Shown: positions 51,566 through 61,121, counted from the stretch's first letter. The stretch is DNA of 64,000 nt from Kitasatospora viridis (GCF_007829815.1 NZ_VIWT01000005.1:310001-374000), one strand, 5' to 3'. Numbers and translations are program-made. Notes: a model not told the origin generated them from the sequence alone.

Positions 51566-52627
51566 GTGCAGGGGTCCGTCACCGTTTCGCCGTCCCAGGT
51601 TCCCGAGCTGCTGCTCGGGCTGGCCACCGTCAGGCCGGTGTTCCTCTGGGGCGCTCCGGGGATCGGAAAGTCCTCACTGGTGCGGGAGTTCGCCGACTCG
51701 CTCGGTTTGGACTGCGTGAGCCTGATCGGTACCCAGCTGGCCCCCGAGGACCTGATCGGGGTGCCGCAGATCACCCCGGACGGCCGCTCCCGGTTCTGCC
51801 CGCCGGAGTCGATCGCGCGGGACGAGCCGTACTGCCTCTTCCTGGACGAGCTGAACGCGGCCACCCCCGACGTGCAGAAGGCGTTCTACTCGCTCATCCT
51901 GGACCGCCGGATCGGCTCCTACTCCCTGCCGCCGGGATCGATCGTGATCGGCGCCGGCAACCGGGCGACCGACGGCGCGCTGGCCCGGCCGATGGCCTCC
52001 GCGCTGGTCAACCGGCTGGTCCACGTGCACCTGCGGGCCAGCGCCGCGGACTGGCTCAACTGGGCGGCCGGCAACGGGATCCACCCGTGGATCGTGGACC
52101 ACCTCACCGACCGGCCCGACCACCTGTGGAGCGCGCCGCCGAAGACCGAGGAGCCGTTCTCCACCCCGCGGGCCTGGCACATGCTCTCCGACGCACTGCA
52201 CTCCTTCGGTGCGCCGACGGAGGAGACCCTCAAGGTGCTGGCCCACGGCCTGCTCACCCCGCAGCACGCGGTGGCGTTCTGCGGCTACGCCAAGATCGTC
52301 CGCAACTCCTACGGACTGGACGCGATCCTCAAGGGCGACGCCCGCTGGCCGCACCGCCTTCAGGACCGCGACCTGCTCTACTACCTGGCCGACAGCTTCC
52401 GCGGCCGGCTGGTCAAGGACCTCCCGGCGCGCAAGGAGCACGCCTCCAACTCGGTGCGCCAGACGGCCTACCGGGCCAAGACGCTGCTGGTGCAGCTGGC
52501 CGAGATCTCGGTCGAGGTGGCCCAGACGGTGATCGCGGACGGGTCGGACGGCAACCCGGTGCTGCCCTCCTGGTTCCTGATCGAAGCCGCCCGGGACATG
52601 CCCCGCCTGGTGGAGGCCCGCCGGTGA
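51566..52627 (+). CDS. MoxR-type AAA+ ATPase (second copy)
   Basis: This 353-aa ATPase has Walker A GAPGIGKSS (about 27), PEDLIGVPQ, Walker B CLFLDELNAA and the sensor GAGNRATD, typical of the MoxR subgroup paired with DUF2201/vWA proteins. It is only distantly related to the copy at 45206. I chose the GTG at 51566 because AGAGGAG lies 6 nt upstream; longer starts from 51509 lack a site. Its stop overlaps the next gene (GTGA), which encodes a zincin-vWA protein, the usual partner. Confidence 0.92.
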   Translation: MQGSVTVSPSQVPELLLGLATVRPVFLWGAPGIGKSSLVREFADSLGLDCVSLIGTQLAPEDLIGVPQITPDGRSRFCPPESIARDEPYCLFLDELNAATPDVQKAFYSLILDRRIGSYSLPPGSIVIGAGNRATDGALARPMASALVNRLVHVHLRASAADWLNWAAGNGIHPWIVDHLTDRPDHLWSAPPKTEEPFSTPRAWHMLSDALHSFGAPTEETLKVLAHGLLTPQHAVAFCGYAKIVRNSYGLDAILKGDARWPHRLQDRDLLYYLADSFRGRLVKDLPARKEHASNSVRQTAYRAKTLLVQLAEISVEVAQTVIADGSDGNPVLPSWFLIEAARDMPRLVEARR

Positions 52628-54408
52628 GCAGGCCGCAGCAGCAGGCCGTCCGGGACCCGGCCGCCGAGGCCTTCGCCGAGGGGAGGCGGATCCTGCACGG
52701 CAACCACGCGCTGGCCTCGATCACCGCGAACATCTGCCAGGACCGCGCCTGCGCCGCCCACCAGCACGGCGGTTGGGCGGTGGTCGACTCCAACGGCACG
52801 GTCCACGCCAACCCGTGGCGGCGGGCCGAACCGGCCGAGTGGGCCTGGGTGCTGGCGCACTGCCTGCTCCACCTCGGGTTCGGCCACGTCCCGGCGGCGA
52901 ACGGCCCGCGCCCGGCGCCCGATCCGTACGAACTCGCCGCCCGCTGCGCGGTGGTGCACCGCTTCCAGGCGGCCTTCGCGCTCGGCCGCGCGCCCTTCGA
53001 ACTGCCGCCTGACATCCCGGCCGGCGACGAGGAGGAACTCGCCGCGCGCTGGCGGCGCGACGGTCTGCCCGCCGTGCCCGGCACGGCCGGCCCCGGCCGT
53101 CCGGACCAGCAGTTGGTCGCCTGGCGCCGCAACTGGCAGGCGCCGGAGGACTGGACCACCGCCTTCGCCGCCGCGCTCACCCGCACGATGTCCGCCGCCA
53201 TGGACGTGGCCGGCGGCCGCCGCGACGAGCTGACCGGCGCGCCCGCCCCCACCCGGCCGTGGACCAGGGCGCTCAACTGGTTCATCTCCTCCTACCCGCT
53301 GCTCGGCGGGATCGCCGCCGGCATCACCCTCGTCGCGGACGCCGAACTCGCCCGGGCCCAGGGCATCTCCATCGCCGCCGTGAACGCCGAGGCCGGGGAG
53401 ATCTACCTCAACCCGCTGGTCCGCCACAGCGACCAGGAGTGGCGCTTCGTCCTGGCGCACGAGATGCTGCACGCCGCGCTGCGCCACGGCGAGCGCTGCG
53501 GGGCGCGCGACCCGTACCTGTTCAACGTCGCCGCCGACTACGTGATCAACGGCTGGCTGCTGGAGATGGGCGTCGGGGAGATGCCCGACGGCCTGCTGCA
53601 CGACCCCGCGCTCAAGGGCCTGTCGGCCGAGGAGGTGTACGACCGGATCGTCCGCGACCAGCGCCGGATGCGGCGCCTCGCCACCTTGGCCGGGAAGGGC
53701 CGCGGCGACCTGCTGGGCGAACCGGTCGGTCCGGCGCGCGACTACGTGGACCTCGACGAGTTCTACCGCCGCGGCCTGCAACAGGGGTTCGAGCTGCACC
53801 AGCGCGAACGCGGCCTGCTGCCCGCCGCACTGGTCGAGGAGATCCGCGCGCTGTCCCAGCCGCCGCTGCCCTGGGACGCGCAACTGGCCCGCTGGTTCGA
53901 CGAGTTCGTGCCGTCACCGCAGCCGGTGCGCAGCTACGCCCGCCCGTCCCGGCGCCAGCACGCCACCCCCGACATCCCGCGCGCGGGGCGGTACCACCCG
54001 CCGGAGGAGGTGGCCCGGTGCACCTTCGGGGTGGTCCTGGACACCTCCGGCTCGATGAGCCGCCCACTCCTCGGCAAGGCGCTGGGCGCGATCGCCTCGT
54101 ACGCGGCGGCCCGTGAAGTGGCCGCCGCCCGGGTGGTGTTCTGCGACGCGGCCGCGTACGACGCCGGCTTCCTGCCGACCGCGGAGATCGCGGGCCGGGT
54201 CCGGGTCCGCGGCCGCGGCGGCACCGTGCTCCAGCCCGGGATCGACCTGCTGGAGCGGGCCGAGGACTTCCCGAAGGCGGCGCCGATCCTGGTGATCACC
54301 GACGGCGACTGCGACGTGCTGCGCGTGCGCCGCGAGCACGCCTACCTGGTGCCCCGGGCCGCGGGGCTGCCGTTCACCCCCCGCGGCCCGGTCTTCCGGC
54401 TGGCCTGA
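52624..54408 (+). CDS. Zincin-vWA (DUF2201-like) protein
   Basis: This 594-aa protein has an N-terminal putative metallopeptidase region and a C-terminal vWA domain. The zinc motif HEMLHAALRH (HExxHxxxxH) lies near residue 279, in the context RFVLAHEMLHAALRHGERC. An earlier, similar segment, WVLAHCLLHLGFGH (about 77-90), looks like a second zincin copy whose Glu is Cys. The vWA domain shows MIDAS DTSGSMS (about 476) and ITDGDCD. In known arrangements the MoxR ATPase acts on the vWA partner. GTG start overlaps the MoxR stop. It ends the six-gene block. Confidence 0.88.
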   Translation: MSRPQQQAVRDPAAEAFAEGRRILHGNHALASITANICQDRACAAHQHGGWAVVDSNGTVHANPWRRAEPAEWAWVLAHCLLHLGFGHVPAANGPRPAPDPYELAARCAVVHRFQAAFALGRAPFELPPDIPAGDEEELAARWRRDGLPAVPGTAGPGRPDQQLVAWRRNWQAPEDWTTAFAAALTRTMSAAMDVAGGRRDELTGAPAPTRPWTRALNWFISSYPLLGGIAAGITLVADAELARAQGISIAAVNAEAGEIYLNPLVRHSDQEWRFVLAHEMLHAALRHGERCGARDPYLFNVAADYVINGWLLEMGVGEMPDGLLHDPALKGLSAEEVYDRIVRDQRRMRRLATLAGKGRGDLLGEPVGPARDYVDLDEFYRRGLQQGFELHQRERGLLPAALVEEIRALSQPPLPWDAQLARWFDEFVPSPQPVRSYARPSRRQHATPDIPRAGRYHPPEEVARCTFGVVLDTSGSMSRPLLGKALGAIASYAAAREVAAARVVFCDAAAYDAGFLPTAEIAGRVRVRGRGGTVLQPGIDLLERAEDFPKAAPILVITDGDCDVLRVRREHAYLVPRAAGLPFTPRGPVFRLA

Positions 54409-54423
54409 GCGCGGCCCGAGCAT

Positions 54424-54455
54424 GGTCTGGCCGCGGCCTGAGTGAGGCTCAGACC
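54424..54455. terminator. Possible bidirectional terminator hairpin
   Basis: GGTCTG (54424-54429) and CAGACC (54450-54455) form outer arms with an inner GGCC/GGCT-rich stretch and a CTGAG/CTCAG pair. It lies between the vWA gene and the convergent exported protein, overlapping the latter's stop codon. Confidence 0.4.
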
Positions 54456-57034
54456 AGGCGCCAGAGGTGGTCCGGCGAGCCGTTGTCGGTCCACTGGGTC
54501 ACCTGGGCGCCGTCGGTCAGGCTCTGGTCCTGAACGGCCATCACCTTGCCGCTGTGCACGTTGACGATCTTCGACCAGCCGCCGCCGGCGTCGACCAGCC
54601 GCCAGAGGTGGTCGGGGGTGCCGTTGTCGTAGTACTGGCGCACCAGCGCGCCGTCGGCCAGGCTCTGGTCCTGGACCGCGAGCAGCTTGCCGGTGGCCCG
54701 GTTGTAGATCTTCACGGTGCCGTCGCCGTTGTCGACCACGGTCCACAGGTGGTCCGGACTGCCGTTGTCCGACCACTGGGTGACGTTGGCGTTGTCCAGC
54801 AGCGACTGGAGCGAGACGGCCAGCAGCTTGCCGGAGTGCTGGTTCTGGATCCGGTGCCAGGAGACCGCGGAGGCGGTGCGCGGGGCCACCAGGCTGAAGA
54901 CCCCGCCGACCACCGGACGGGCCTCGAACGTCCTGTTGGCGCCGCTGCTGACGTCGTACCAGTCGCCGAACGGGGCGCGCTGCGGGCTGGTGTCGGCGAA
55001 GGCGTAGACGCCGTTGACCAGGGTGTCGCGGATCGCGCCCTGGTCGCGCAGCCAGGCGGCGGTCCACAGCTCCCAGTCGGCCTTGGTGTAGCCCTTGCCG
55101 TCCAGCATCACCCCGTAGCCGCCGGCGTTCGCCTGGTACCAGGCGGCCTCCTGGGAGGCGACGCCGGCCGGGACCAGGTCCAGGCCGAGCAACTGGTCGG
55201 CGAAGCCGTTGTACTTCAGGCCCCAGGTGTTCGCCGAGCCGTAGGCCAGGTCCAGGTGGGCGGCGTTCGGGTCCTGGGCGTTCGTCAGCCACTGGCTGAT
55301 GTAACCGCGCGCGGTGGCCGCGTACTTCGCCTGGTCGGCGGTGTTCCCGGCGAAGCCGGCGACGATGCCCATCGCGCCGATCCCGATGATGCCCTTGAGC
55401 GCCAGGTTGGCGTTGTGCACGATCAGGCTCGCGAAGTCGTCGGTGGAGAGCTGGCTGCCGGGGTCCAGCGCGTTGCCGACCAGGTAGTCGGCCCACTGCT
55501 TGAGGATGGTGTAGTGCGCCTGGGCGAAGGCGGCCGCGTCGGTGGCGGCCAACTGCTGGAGCAGCGCCGCGCACATGATCAGCATGTTGGCGGACTCCTC
55601 GACCGGCATGTCCTCCTCCTTGCCGTTGTTGTGGCCGTCCGCAACGGGGTAGTTGGAGCCCAGGTCGTGCACCGCGAAGGGCTCGGGCCAGCCGCCCTGC
55701 TCGCAGTAGGCGAGGATCGGGGCCAGCAGCAACTGGAGGTAGCTCGGGGAGAAGTAGAGGAAGAGCGGCAGCGCCGGGTAGATGACGTCGACGGTCGAGA
55801 CGTTGCCGTCGGAGGATATCTCCTTGAGGAACGCCCAGGGCGAGCCGCCGTGGGCGGCCAGCTCGGTGCCGGCCACCGCCTGACGCAGCGCCAGCGCGCA
55901 CAGCGCCGCGTAGTTCGCGCCCACCGAGCCGCCGCCGACGGCCGCGGTGGCGTCGTTCTGGATCCGGGTGTCCAGCGCCGTCGCGGCGGACAGCGCAGCG
56001 CCGTAGTCGGCCAGGAACCAGTCGACCATGTCCGTCCACCCGCTGGTTCCGGGCCAGTACGTCGACCACCACGCGTTCAGGTTGCCGCCCAGGTAGCTCA
56101 GCGCGGGGGTGCGGACGTGGCCGACCGCCACCACGAACTCGGCGGACGGGGTGGCACCCACCGGCCCGAGGTCGCGGCAGAAGCCGAGCACCGGCCAGGA
56201 GTTGTCGATCGCCCGGGGCTGGTTGGCGTCCACCGTGCCGGGCAGCGTGCCGCTGGAGATCGCGGTGCTGCGCACGGTGAGGTCCGTGCCGATCTGCCAA
56301 CTGACGCCCGGGGCGGCCGCGGTGGTGAGGACCACGGAGCCCCAGGAGGCCTGGTCGCCGCTCTGCGCCAGCACGCTCGGGTTGGTGGGCGTGAAGGTCA
56401 GCGCCACGTTCCCGTTGGCGGTCTGCTGCTGTGCCCAGTTCACCGCCTGGGTGATGTCGCCGTGTGCCCACTCGCCGGAGATGTCCAGGTGGAGCTGGAC
56501 CGAGTGGCTCCCGCCGTCGTTGGCCACCGCCTGCATCGACACGTAGCTGAACGGGACGCTCTGGCGCTGCAGGTTGTTCAGGTCGACGGGGGAGAAGAAG
56601 GTCACGGTCAGTGTGACGCCGCCGGCCGTGAAGGTGTAGATCGAGCGGGTGGCGGTCAGTTGCAGCGAGACCTGGGTCATGCTGGTGCTGATCAGCGACT
56701 GCTGCGGGTTGCCGGCGAACAGGTAGCCGGTGCCGTCGATCCTGGCGATCCCGCAGAAGGCGGTGACGTGGCCGTTCCAGAAGGTGGACCAGGTGCCGGC
56801 CAGGTTGTCGCCCGCCTGCCAGGTGCTGAGGTAGGGCGAGCGGACGGCGAGCGGGACGGCCGGCGGGCGCAGCGGCGTGAAGGCGGGCGTGGCGCCGGGC
56901 GTGGCGGCGTCGGCGCGGGTGGCGGCGAGCCCGCCGGCCAGCGCGTTGCCGGCCAGCGCGGTCGTGGCGGCGGCGAGCAGCAGGCTGCGGCGGCTGAGCT
57001 GCGGAACGGGGGTGGTGACCTTGGCGCCTGACAT
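54449..57034 (-). CDS. Tat-exported glutaminase-A-like protein with ricin-type lectin tail
   Basis: This 861-aa protein has a twin-arginine signal (SRRSLLLAAATTALAG). The long central part (about 60-700) matches the GtaA-like DUF4965/DUF5127/DUF1793 set, with (alpha/alpha)6 segments such as HNNGKEEDMPVEESANMLIM and NLALKGIIGIGAMGIV. The tail (about 720-861) has three ricin B-type lectin repeats, each with Q-S/W-x-D-N-G and DHLW signatures and a GKLLAV or GKVMAV element. Extracellular hydrolysis of glutamine or of glycans, with carbohydrate anchoring by the lectin, is likely. GAGGGGAG precedes the ATG. Single gene. Confidence 0.9.
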   Translation of the reverse strand: MSGAKVTTPVPQLSRRSLLLAAATTALAGNALAGGLAATRADAATPGATPAFTPLRPPAVPLAVRSPYLSTWQAGDNLAGTWSTFWNGHVTAFCGIARIDGTGYLFAGNPQQSLISTSMTQVSLQLTATRSIYTFTAGGVTLTVTFFSPVDLNNLQRQSVPFSYVSMQAVANDGGSHSVQLHLDISGEWAHGDITQAVNWAQQQTANGNVALTFTPTNPSVLAQSGDQASWGSVVLTTAAAPGVSWQIGTDLTVRSTAISSGTLPGTVDANQPRAIDNSWPVLGFCRDLGPVGATPSAEFVVAVGHVRTPALSYLGGNLNAWWSTYWPGTSGWTDMVDWFLADYGAALSAATALDTRIQNDATAAVGGGSVGANYAALCALALRQAVAGTELAAHGGSPWAFLKEISSDGNVSTVDVIYPALPLFLYFSPSYLQLLLAPILAYCEQGGWPEPFAVHDLGSNYPVADGHNNGKEEDMPVEESANMLIMCAALLQQLAATDAAAFAQAHYTILKQWADYLVGNALDPGSQLSTDDFASLIVHNANLALKGIIGIGAMGIVAGFAGNTADQAKYAATARGYISQWLTNAQDPNAAHLDLAYGSANTWGLKYNGFADQLLGLDLVPAGVASQEAAWYQANAGGYGVMLDGKGYTKADWELWTAAWLRDQGAIRDTLVNGVYAFADTSPQRAPFGDWYDVSSGANRTFEARPVVGGVFSLVAPRTASAVSWHRIQNQHSGKLLAVSLQSLLDNANVTQWSDNGSPDHLWTVVDNGDGTVKIYNRATGKLLAVQDQSLADGALVRQYYDNGTPDHLWRLVDAGGGWSKIVNVHSGKVMAVQDQSLTDGAQVTQWTDNGSPDHLWRLV

Positions 57035-57118
57035 CCCGTCGGGCTCCCCTCGATTGTGATGGCGGCGTGTGGCAATTGGAGAGTACCTGGGGATGCGCCG
57101 TTTCTCACCCGTGATATT

Positions 57119-58411
57119 TCACACCCGGGCGTGGGAGGAGATGTCGACGGTGAACTCCTCGACCATCTCGCCGGTGACGGTCCGTCGGCACTGGGCGAGC
57201 GCGGCCAGGTAGTCGCCGGTGCTCGCGCCCGCCGGGCACGGGTCGCTCTGGTCGGCGACCGGTCCGCCCTCGTCGGCGGCCAGGTCGCGCTCGAACGCCG
57301 CCTGCGCCGCGGTCCGGGCCGCGTGCTCGATGTCGGCCGGGGTGAACAGCTCGCTTGCGTCGACCAGCGCCGCCACGTCCACCTCGCCGCCCTGGCCGGT
57401 GTAGCGGGACCAGATGGCCGCGCGGGCGGCCCGATCCGGCGTGCCGATCGGGATCACGTAGTCGAACCGGCCGGGGCGCAGGAACGCCGGGTCCAGGGAC
57501 CGCACCGAGTTGGTGGCGCAGACCAGCAGCCGCTCGTCGCGCTCCCGGAACCCGGGGATCAGCTTGAGCAGTTCGTTGGTGACCCCGTGCATCGCCGAGG
57601 AGCCGGTCCGCACCGGCGCGATCTCCTCGACCTCGTCGATGAAGACCAGCACCCGGTCCAGCTCGGCGATCCGCGCGAAGGCCTCCCGCAGCCCGGCCGC
57701 CAGACTGCCCTCGTCCGCGAGCCGGGAGGGGAGCAGCTCGACGAACGGCCAGCCCAGCCGGGAGGCCACGGCCCTGGCGAAGGTGGTCTTGCCGGTGCCG
57801 GGCGGGCCGAACAGGGTGATCGCGCGCGGCGGCCGGACGCCGTGCCGGGCCGCCCGCTCGGGCTCGGCCAGCGGCAGCACGACGCGGCGCTCGATCAGCG
57901 TCTTCTCCGCGGCCATCCCCGCCACCGCCTCCCACAGGCCGGCCGGCAGCAGCCGCCCGCCGAGCTCGGTCAGCACGTCGGCCGACCCGCCCGAGCCCGG
58001 CTCGGTCTTCTCGAAGTAGGCGACCGCCGGGCGCCGCACGTACCCGGCGTTGTGCAGCCCGTCGCCCAGCAGCTCCTCCTGCGGGAGCACGTAGGCGATC
58101 CGCCGCACCCGAGCCTCCACCAGCCGCCGTTCCAGCTCGCGCAGCAGCGCGCTGGCCAGCCCCCGGCCCCGCCAGGCCGGGTGGATGGCGATCCGCATCA
58201 CCCACGCCCGGTCGCCCCCCACCTGGGCCAGCGCCGCCCCGACCGGCACCGAGCCGTGTACCGCGACGACCGCGGGCTGACGCGCCGTCAGCGCCGCGAT
58301 GCACTCCGCCAGCGAGAACACCGACTCCTGCCCGAGTTCGGCCGTGCTGTCGATCAGGTGGACGACCGCCGCCAGGTCGTCCTCGCGGTAGTCGTGGATC
58401 AGCCAGTTCAC
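57119..58411 (-). CDS. GNAT acetyltransferase-AAA ATPase fusion protein
   Basis: This 430-aa protein has an N-terminal GNAT domain (about 1-140, RIAIHPAWRGRGLASALL) joined to an AAA ATPase of the FtsH/26S type. The ATPase has Walker A GPPGTGKTT (about 204), Walker B VFIDEVEEI, sensor ATNSVRSLDPAFLRPGRFD and a C-terminal helical lid. The GTG at 58411 has AAGGAG about 8 nt upstream. Fusions of this kind are known in actinomycetes, with no firm function. It lies 134 nt downstream of the RiPP-like operon in the same direction and may belong to it. Confidence 0.88.
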   Translation of the reverse strand: MNWLIHDYREDDLAAVVHLIDSTAELGQESVFSLAECIAALTARQPAVVAVHGSVPVGAALAQVGGDRAWVMRIAIHPAWRGRGLASALLRELERRLVEARVRRIAYVLPQEELLGDGLHNAGYVRRPAVAYFEKTEPGSGGSADVLTELGGRLLPAGLWEAVAGMAAEKTLIERRVVLPLAEPERAARHGVRPPRAITLFGPPGTGKTTFARAVASRLGWPFVELLPSRLADEGSLAAGLREAFARIAELDRVLVFIDEVEEIAPVRTGSSAMHGVTNELLKLIPGFRERDERLLVCATNSVRSLDPAFLRPGRFDYVIPIGTPDRAARAAIWSRYTGQGGEVDVAALVDASELFTPADIEHAARTAAQAAFERDLAADEGGPVADQSDPCPAGASTGDYLAALAQCRRTVTGEMVEEFTVDISSHARV

Positions 58412-58545
58412 CGATGCCCCTCTCCTTGGGTTTGGGTTCCGGTGACCCTAGGTGCGCCGGGCGGCACGGGCCCGCGCCACCCCGGACAACGGGCCGTGTG
58501 CGAACCGTACGGACGGGCGGTGGCGCCTCCCCGCGGGCGCCGCGC

Positions 58546-59835
58546 TCACAGCCCGCGCATCTCGCTCCTGGTCAGGGCGTAACTGAAGGCCGCGAGCAGC
58601 GACAGCCCGGTGGCGACGAAGACCCCGCGGCTGCCGAACGCGGCGACGGCCGCGCCGACGGCGATCACCGAGAGCGGGAAGATGCCCAGCCCGCAGAAGG
58701 TGATCGCCGCCATCACCCGGGCCAGCAGCGCGGGCGGGGTGTTGCGCTGCACGCCGGTCACCACCAGCACGTTGGTGACGGTGCTGGCGACGCCCGCGAC
58801 CGCCAGCATCGCCAGCGCCCCGAACAGGCCGGTGAACGGGACGAGTCCGACGGCCACCCCCATCACCAGGCCCGAGGTCATCGCGGTGCGGCCGCGCGAG
58901 GGCAGGCCGGTGAGCCCGCCGACCACCAGCCCGCCGACCAGCGCGCCGCCGGTGAACGCGGCCAGCAGCGAGCCGAACCCGATCGCCCCGGCCCCGAACC
59001 CGTGGGTGGCCAGCGTGGGGAGCGCCACCCGGGTCATGCCCCCCATGGTGAGGTTGGCGACCACGGTGACGGTCAGCACGTTGCGCAGCAGCCGGGACTC
59101 GCGCAGCAGCGCGAGGAAGTTGCGCGGCACGGCCGCCCGCCCGGCCACCTCCGGCGCCGGGGCGGCGAACGGGCCCCGGCCGATCAGCAGCAGGGTCAGC
59201 ACCGACACGGCGAAGGTGGCCGCGTCGACCGTCAGTGCCACCGCCGGGGCCAGCCAGGCCACCACCAGCCCGGCCACCGCCGGACCGACCAGCCCCGCAC
59301 CGAAGTTGACGGTGCTGCTCAGGGCGTTGCCGGCGCCCAGCTGCTCGGCGGGCAGCAGACTCGGGGCGATGGCCCAGGCGGCCGGCAGGAACAGGCCCGC
59401 GCCGAGCCCCACCAGGCCGGCCAGCGCGCCGATCAGGTAGAAGTCCTCGACGTGGCGCGCGGCGACCACCGCGAGCGCCGCGGTGACGAGCAGCCGGCCG
59501 AGGTCGGCGGCCATCATGACGCGCCAGGCGCCCCAGCGGTCGGCGCAGGTCCCGCCGAGCGGGGTGGCGACCAGCCGGCCGGCCCCGTAGGCGGCCACCA
59601 CCAGGCTCAACTGCCGGGCCCCGCCACCGAAGGCGTAGACCAGCAGGGGGAGGGTGACCACCTGGAAGGCGTTGCCGAACTCCGAGGTCGCCTGGCCGAT
59701 CACCAGCAGGCGGAAGCCGCGGGCCCGCAGCGGCAGCAGGCTGAGCCGGGGCCGGAACCGGCCCAGCGGGCCGACCCGTTGCGGCGTGGGCCCGGCCTGC
59801 CCGGTGGCACCGTCGGTGCGGGGCGGGCTAGCCAC
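58546..59835 (-). CDS. Major facilitator superfamily transporter
   Basis: This 429-aa membrane protein has about 12 hydrophobic segments. The MFS_3-type pattern is visible in ATSEFGNAFQVVTLPLLVYAF, ADRWGAWRVMMAADLGRLL and LPAAWAIAPSLLP, in pieces. It probably exports the product of the adjacent radical SAM/P450 genes. The GTG start lies inside the end of the P450 gene (8-nt overlap), giving translational coupling. Confidence 0.9.
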   Translation of the reverse strand: MASPPRTDGATGQAGPTPQRVGPLGRFRPRLSLLPLRARGFRLLVIGQATSEFGNAFQVVTLPLLVYAFGGGARQLSLVVAAYGAGRLVATPLGGTCADRWGAWRVMMAADLGRLLVTAALAVVAARHVEDFYLIGALAGLVGLGAGLFLPAAWAIAPSLLPAEQLGAGNALSSTVNFGAGLVGPAVAGLVVAWLAPAVALTVDAATFAVSVLTLLLIGRGPFAAPAPEVAGRAAVPRNFLALLRESRLLRNVLTVTVVANLTMGGMTRVALPTLATHGFGAGAIGFGSLLAAFTGGALVGGLVVGGLTGLPSRGRTAMTSGLVMGVAVGLVPFTGLFGALAMLAVAGVASTVTNVLVVTGVQRNTPPALLARVMAAITFCGLGIFPLSVIAVGAAVAAFGSRGVFVATGLSLLAAFSYALTRSEMRGL

Positions 59836-61048
59836 GGCGCACCGCGGTCGGGCCGGTCACCGCGACCGGCAGCGACTCCAGGCCGCGCAGCATGAAGGTG
59901 TTGCGCCAGGGCAGCGTGGCCTCGTCCGCCGCGAGCTCGATCCCGGCGAACCGCTCCAGCAGCCCGCCGAGCGCGACCTCGCCCTCCAACTTGCCCAGGA
60001 ACGAGCCCAGGCAGCGGTGCAGGCCCTGTCCGAACGCCAGGTGGCCGGGGTCGTCGCGGTCCAGCACCAGCCGGTCGGGATCGGTGAACCGGGACGGGTC
60101 GCGGTTCGCCGCGCCCAGCGAGACCAGCACCAGCTCTCCCGCCGGGATCTCCACCCCGCTGACGTCCACCGCCTCGGTGGTGAACCGCATGGTCGCCATG
60201 CTCACCGGCGACTCGTAGCGCAGGAACTCGTCGACGGCCATGCCCATCGCCGCCGGATTGGCCCGCAACCAGGCCTGCTGGTCGGGGTGGTGGAGCAGGG
60301 CCAGGGTGGCGGTGCCGAGCAGGTTGACGGTCGTCTCGTGGCCGCCGATCAGCAGCAGGAAGACCATCGAGAACACCTCCTGCTCGGTGAGCTCGCCGGC
60401 GTCGCGGGCCCGCACCAGGTCGGTCAGGATGTCCTCGCGCGGCGAGCTCCGCCGAAGCGCCATCAACTCCCGCAGGTAGGCGTTCAGTTCGGTGGTCGCC
60501 TGCTCGAAGGACATTCCGCTGCCGCGGGTGAGGATCGCCGTCGACCAGGTGCGGTAGGAGTGCAGGTCCTCCGGCGGGAAGCCGAGCAGCTCACAGATGA
60601 TCATGATGGGCAGCGGGAACGCGAAGTCCCGCACCACGTCGATCGTCGGGTGCCCGCGCAGGCCGTCCAGCAGGCCGCCGGCGATCCGCTCGACCAGCGG
60701 GCGCATCGCCTCCACCCGCTTGCGGGTGAACACCCCCTGGATCAGCCGGCGCAGCCGGGTGTGGTCGGGCGGGTCGCTGTTGAGCATGTGGACGACGTCC
60801 GAGCCCAGGGTCAGGCCGGCCCCGCGCTCGTTCGCGATCGCCTGACTGCGCCGCACGTCCTGGCCGAAGCGCGGGTCGACGAGCGCGTTGCGGACGTCGT
60901 GGTAGCGGGTCACCATCCAGACGGGCAGGTCGGCGCCGTACTCCACGACCGACACCGGCGACGCCTCGCGGATCCGGGCGAGCGTCGGGTAGGGGTCGCG
61001 GATGAAGGCGGACATGCGCGCGTCGGCGTCGTCGACCGCGGTGGTCAT
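59828..61048 (-). CDS. Cytochrome P450 of the RiPP-like operon
   Basis: This 406-aa P450 has I-helix LLIGGHETTVNL, ExxR in VDEFLRYE, and heme loop FGQGLHRCLG (standard length, Cys about 353). It resembles CYP107-type secondary-metabolite P450s. GGAGAGGA lies 7 nt before the ATG. It sits between DUF5825 and the exporter, 73 nt after the former, so it probably tailors the peptide made by the operon. The substrate is inferred from position only. Confidence 0.92.
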   Translation of the reverse strand: MTTAVDDADARMSAFIRDPYPTLARIREASPVSVVEYGADLPVWMVTRYHDVRNALVDPRFGQDVRRSQAIANERGAGLTLGSDVVHMLNSDPPDHTRLRRLIQGVFTRKRVEAMRPLVERIAGGLLDGLRGHPTIDVVRDFAFPLPIMIICELLGFPPEDLHSYRTWSTAILTRGSGMSFEQATTELNAYLRELMALRRSSPREDILTDLVRARDAGELTEQEVFSMVFLLLIGGHETTVNLLGTATLALLHHPDQQAWLRANPAAMGMAVDEFLRYESPVSMATMRFTTEAVDVSGVEIPAGELVLVSLGAANRDPSRFTDPDRLVLDRDDPGHLAFGQGLHRCLGSFLGKLEGEVALGGLLERFAGIELAADEATLPWRNTFMLRGLESLPVAVTGPTAVRRG

Positions 61049-61121
61049 GGCGGAATCCTCTCCTCTACGGTCGAGCGGGTCGAGCGGGCCGAACGGGTCC
61101 GGTGGCCGGGCGGTCGGACGG

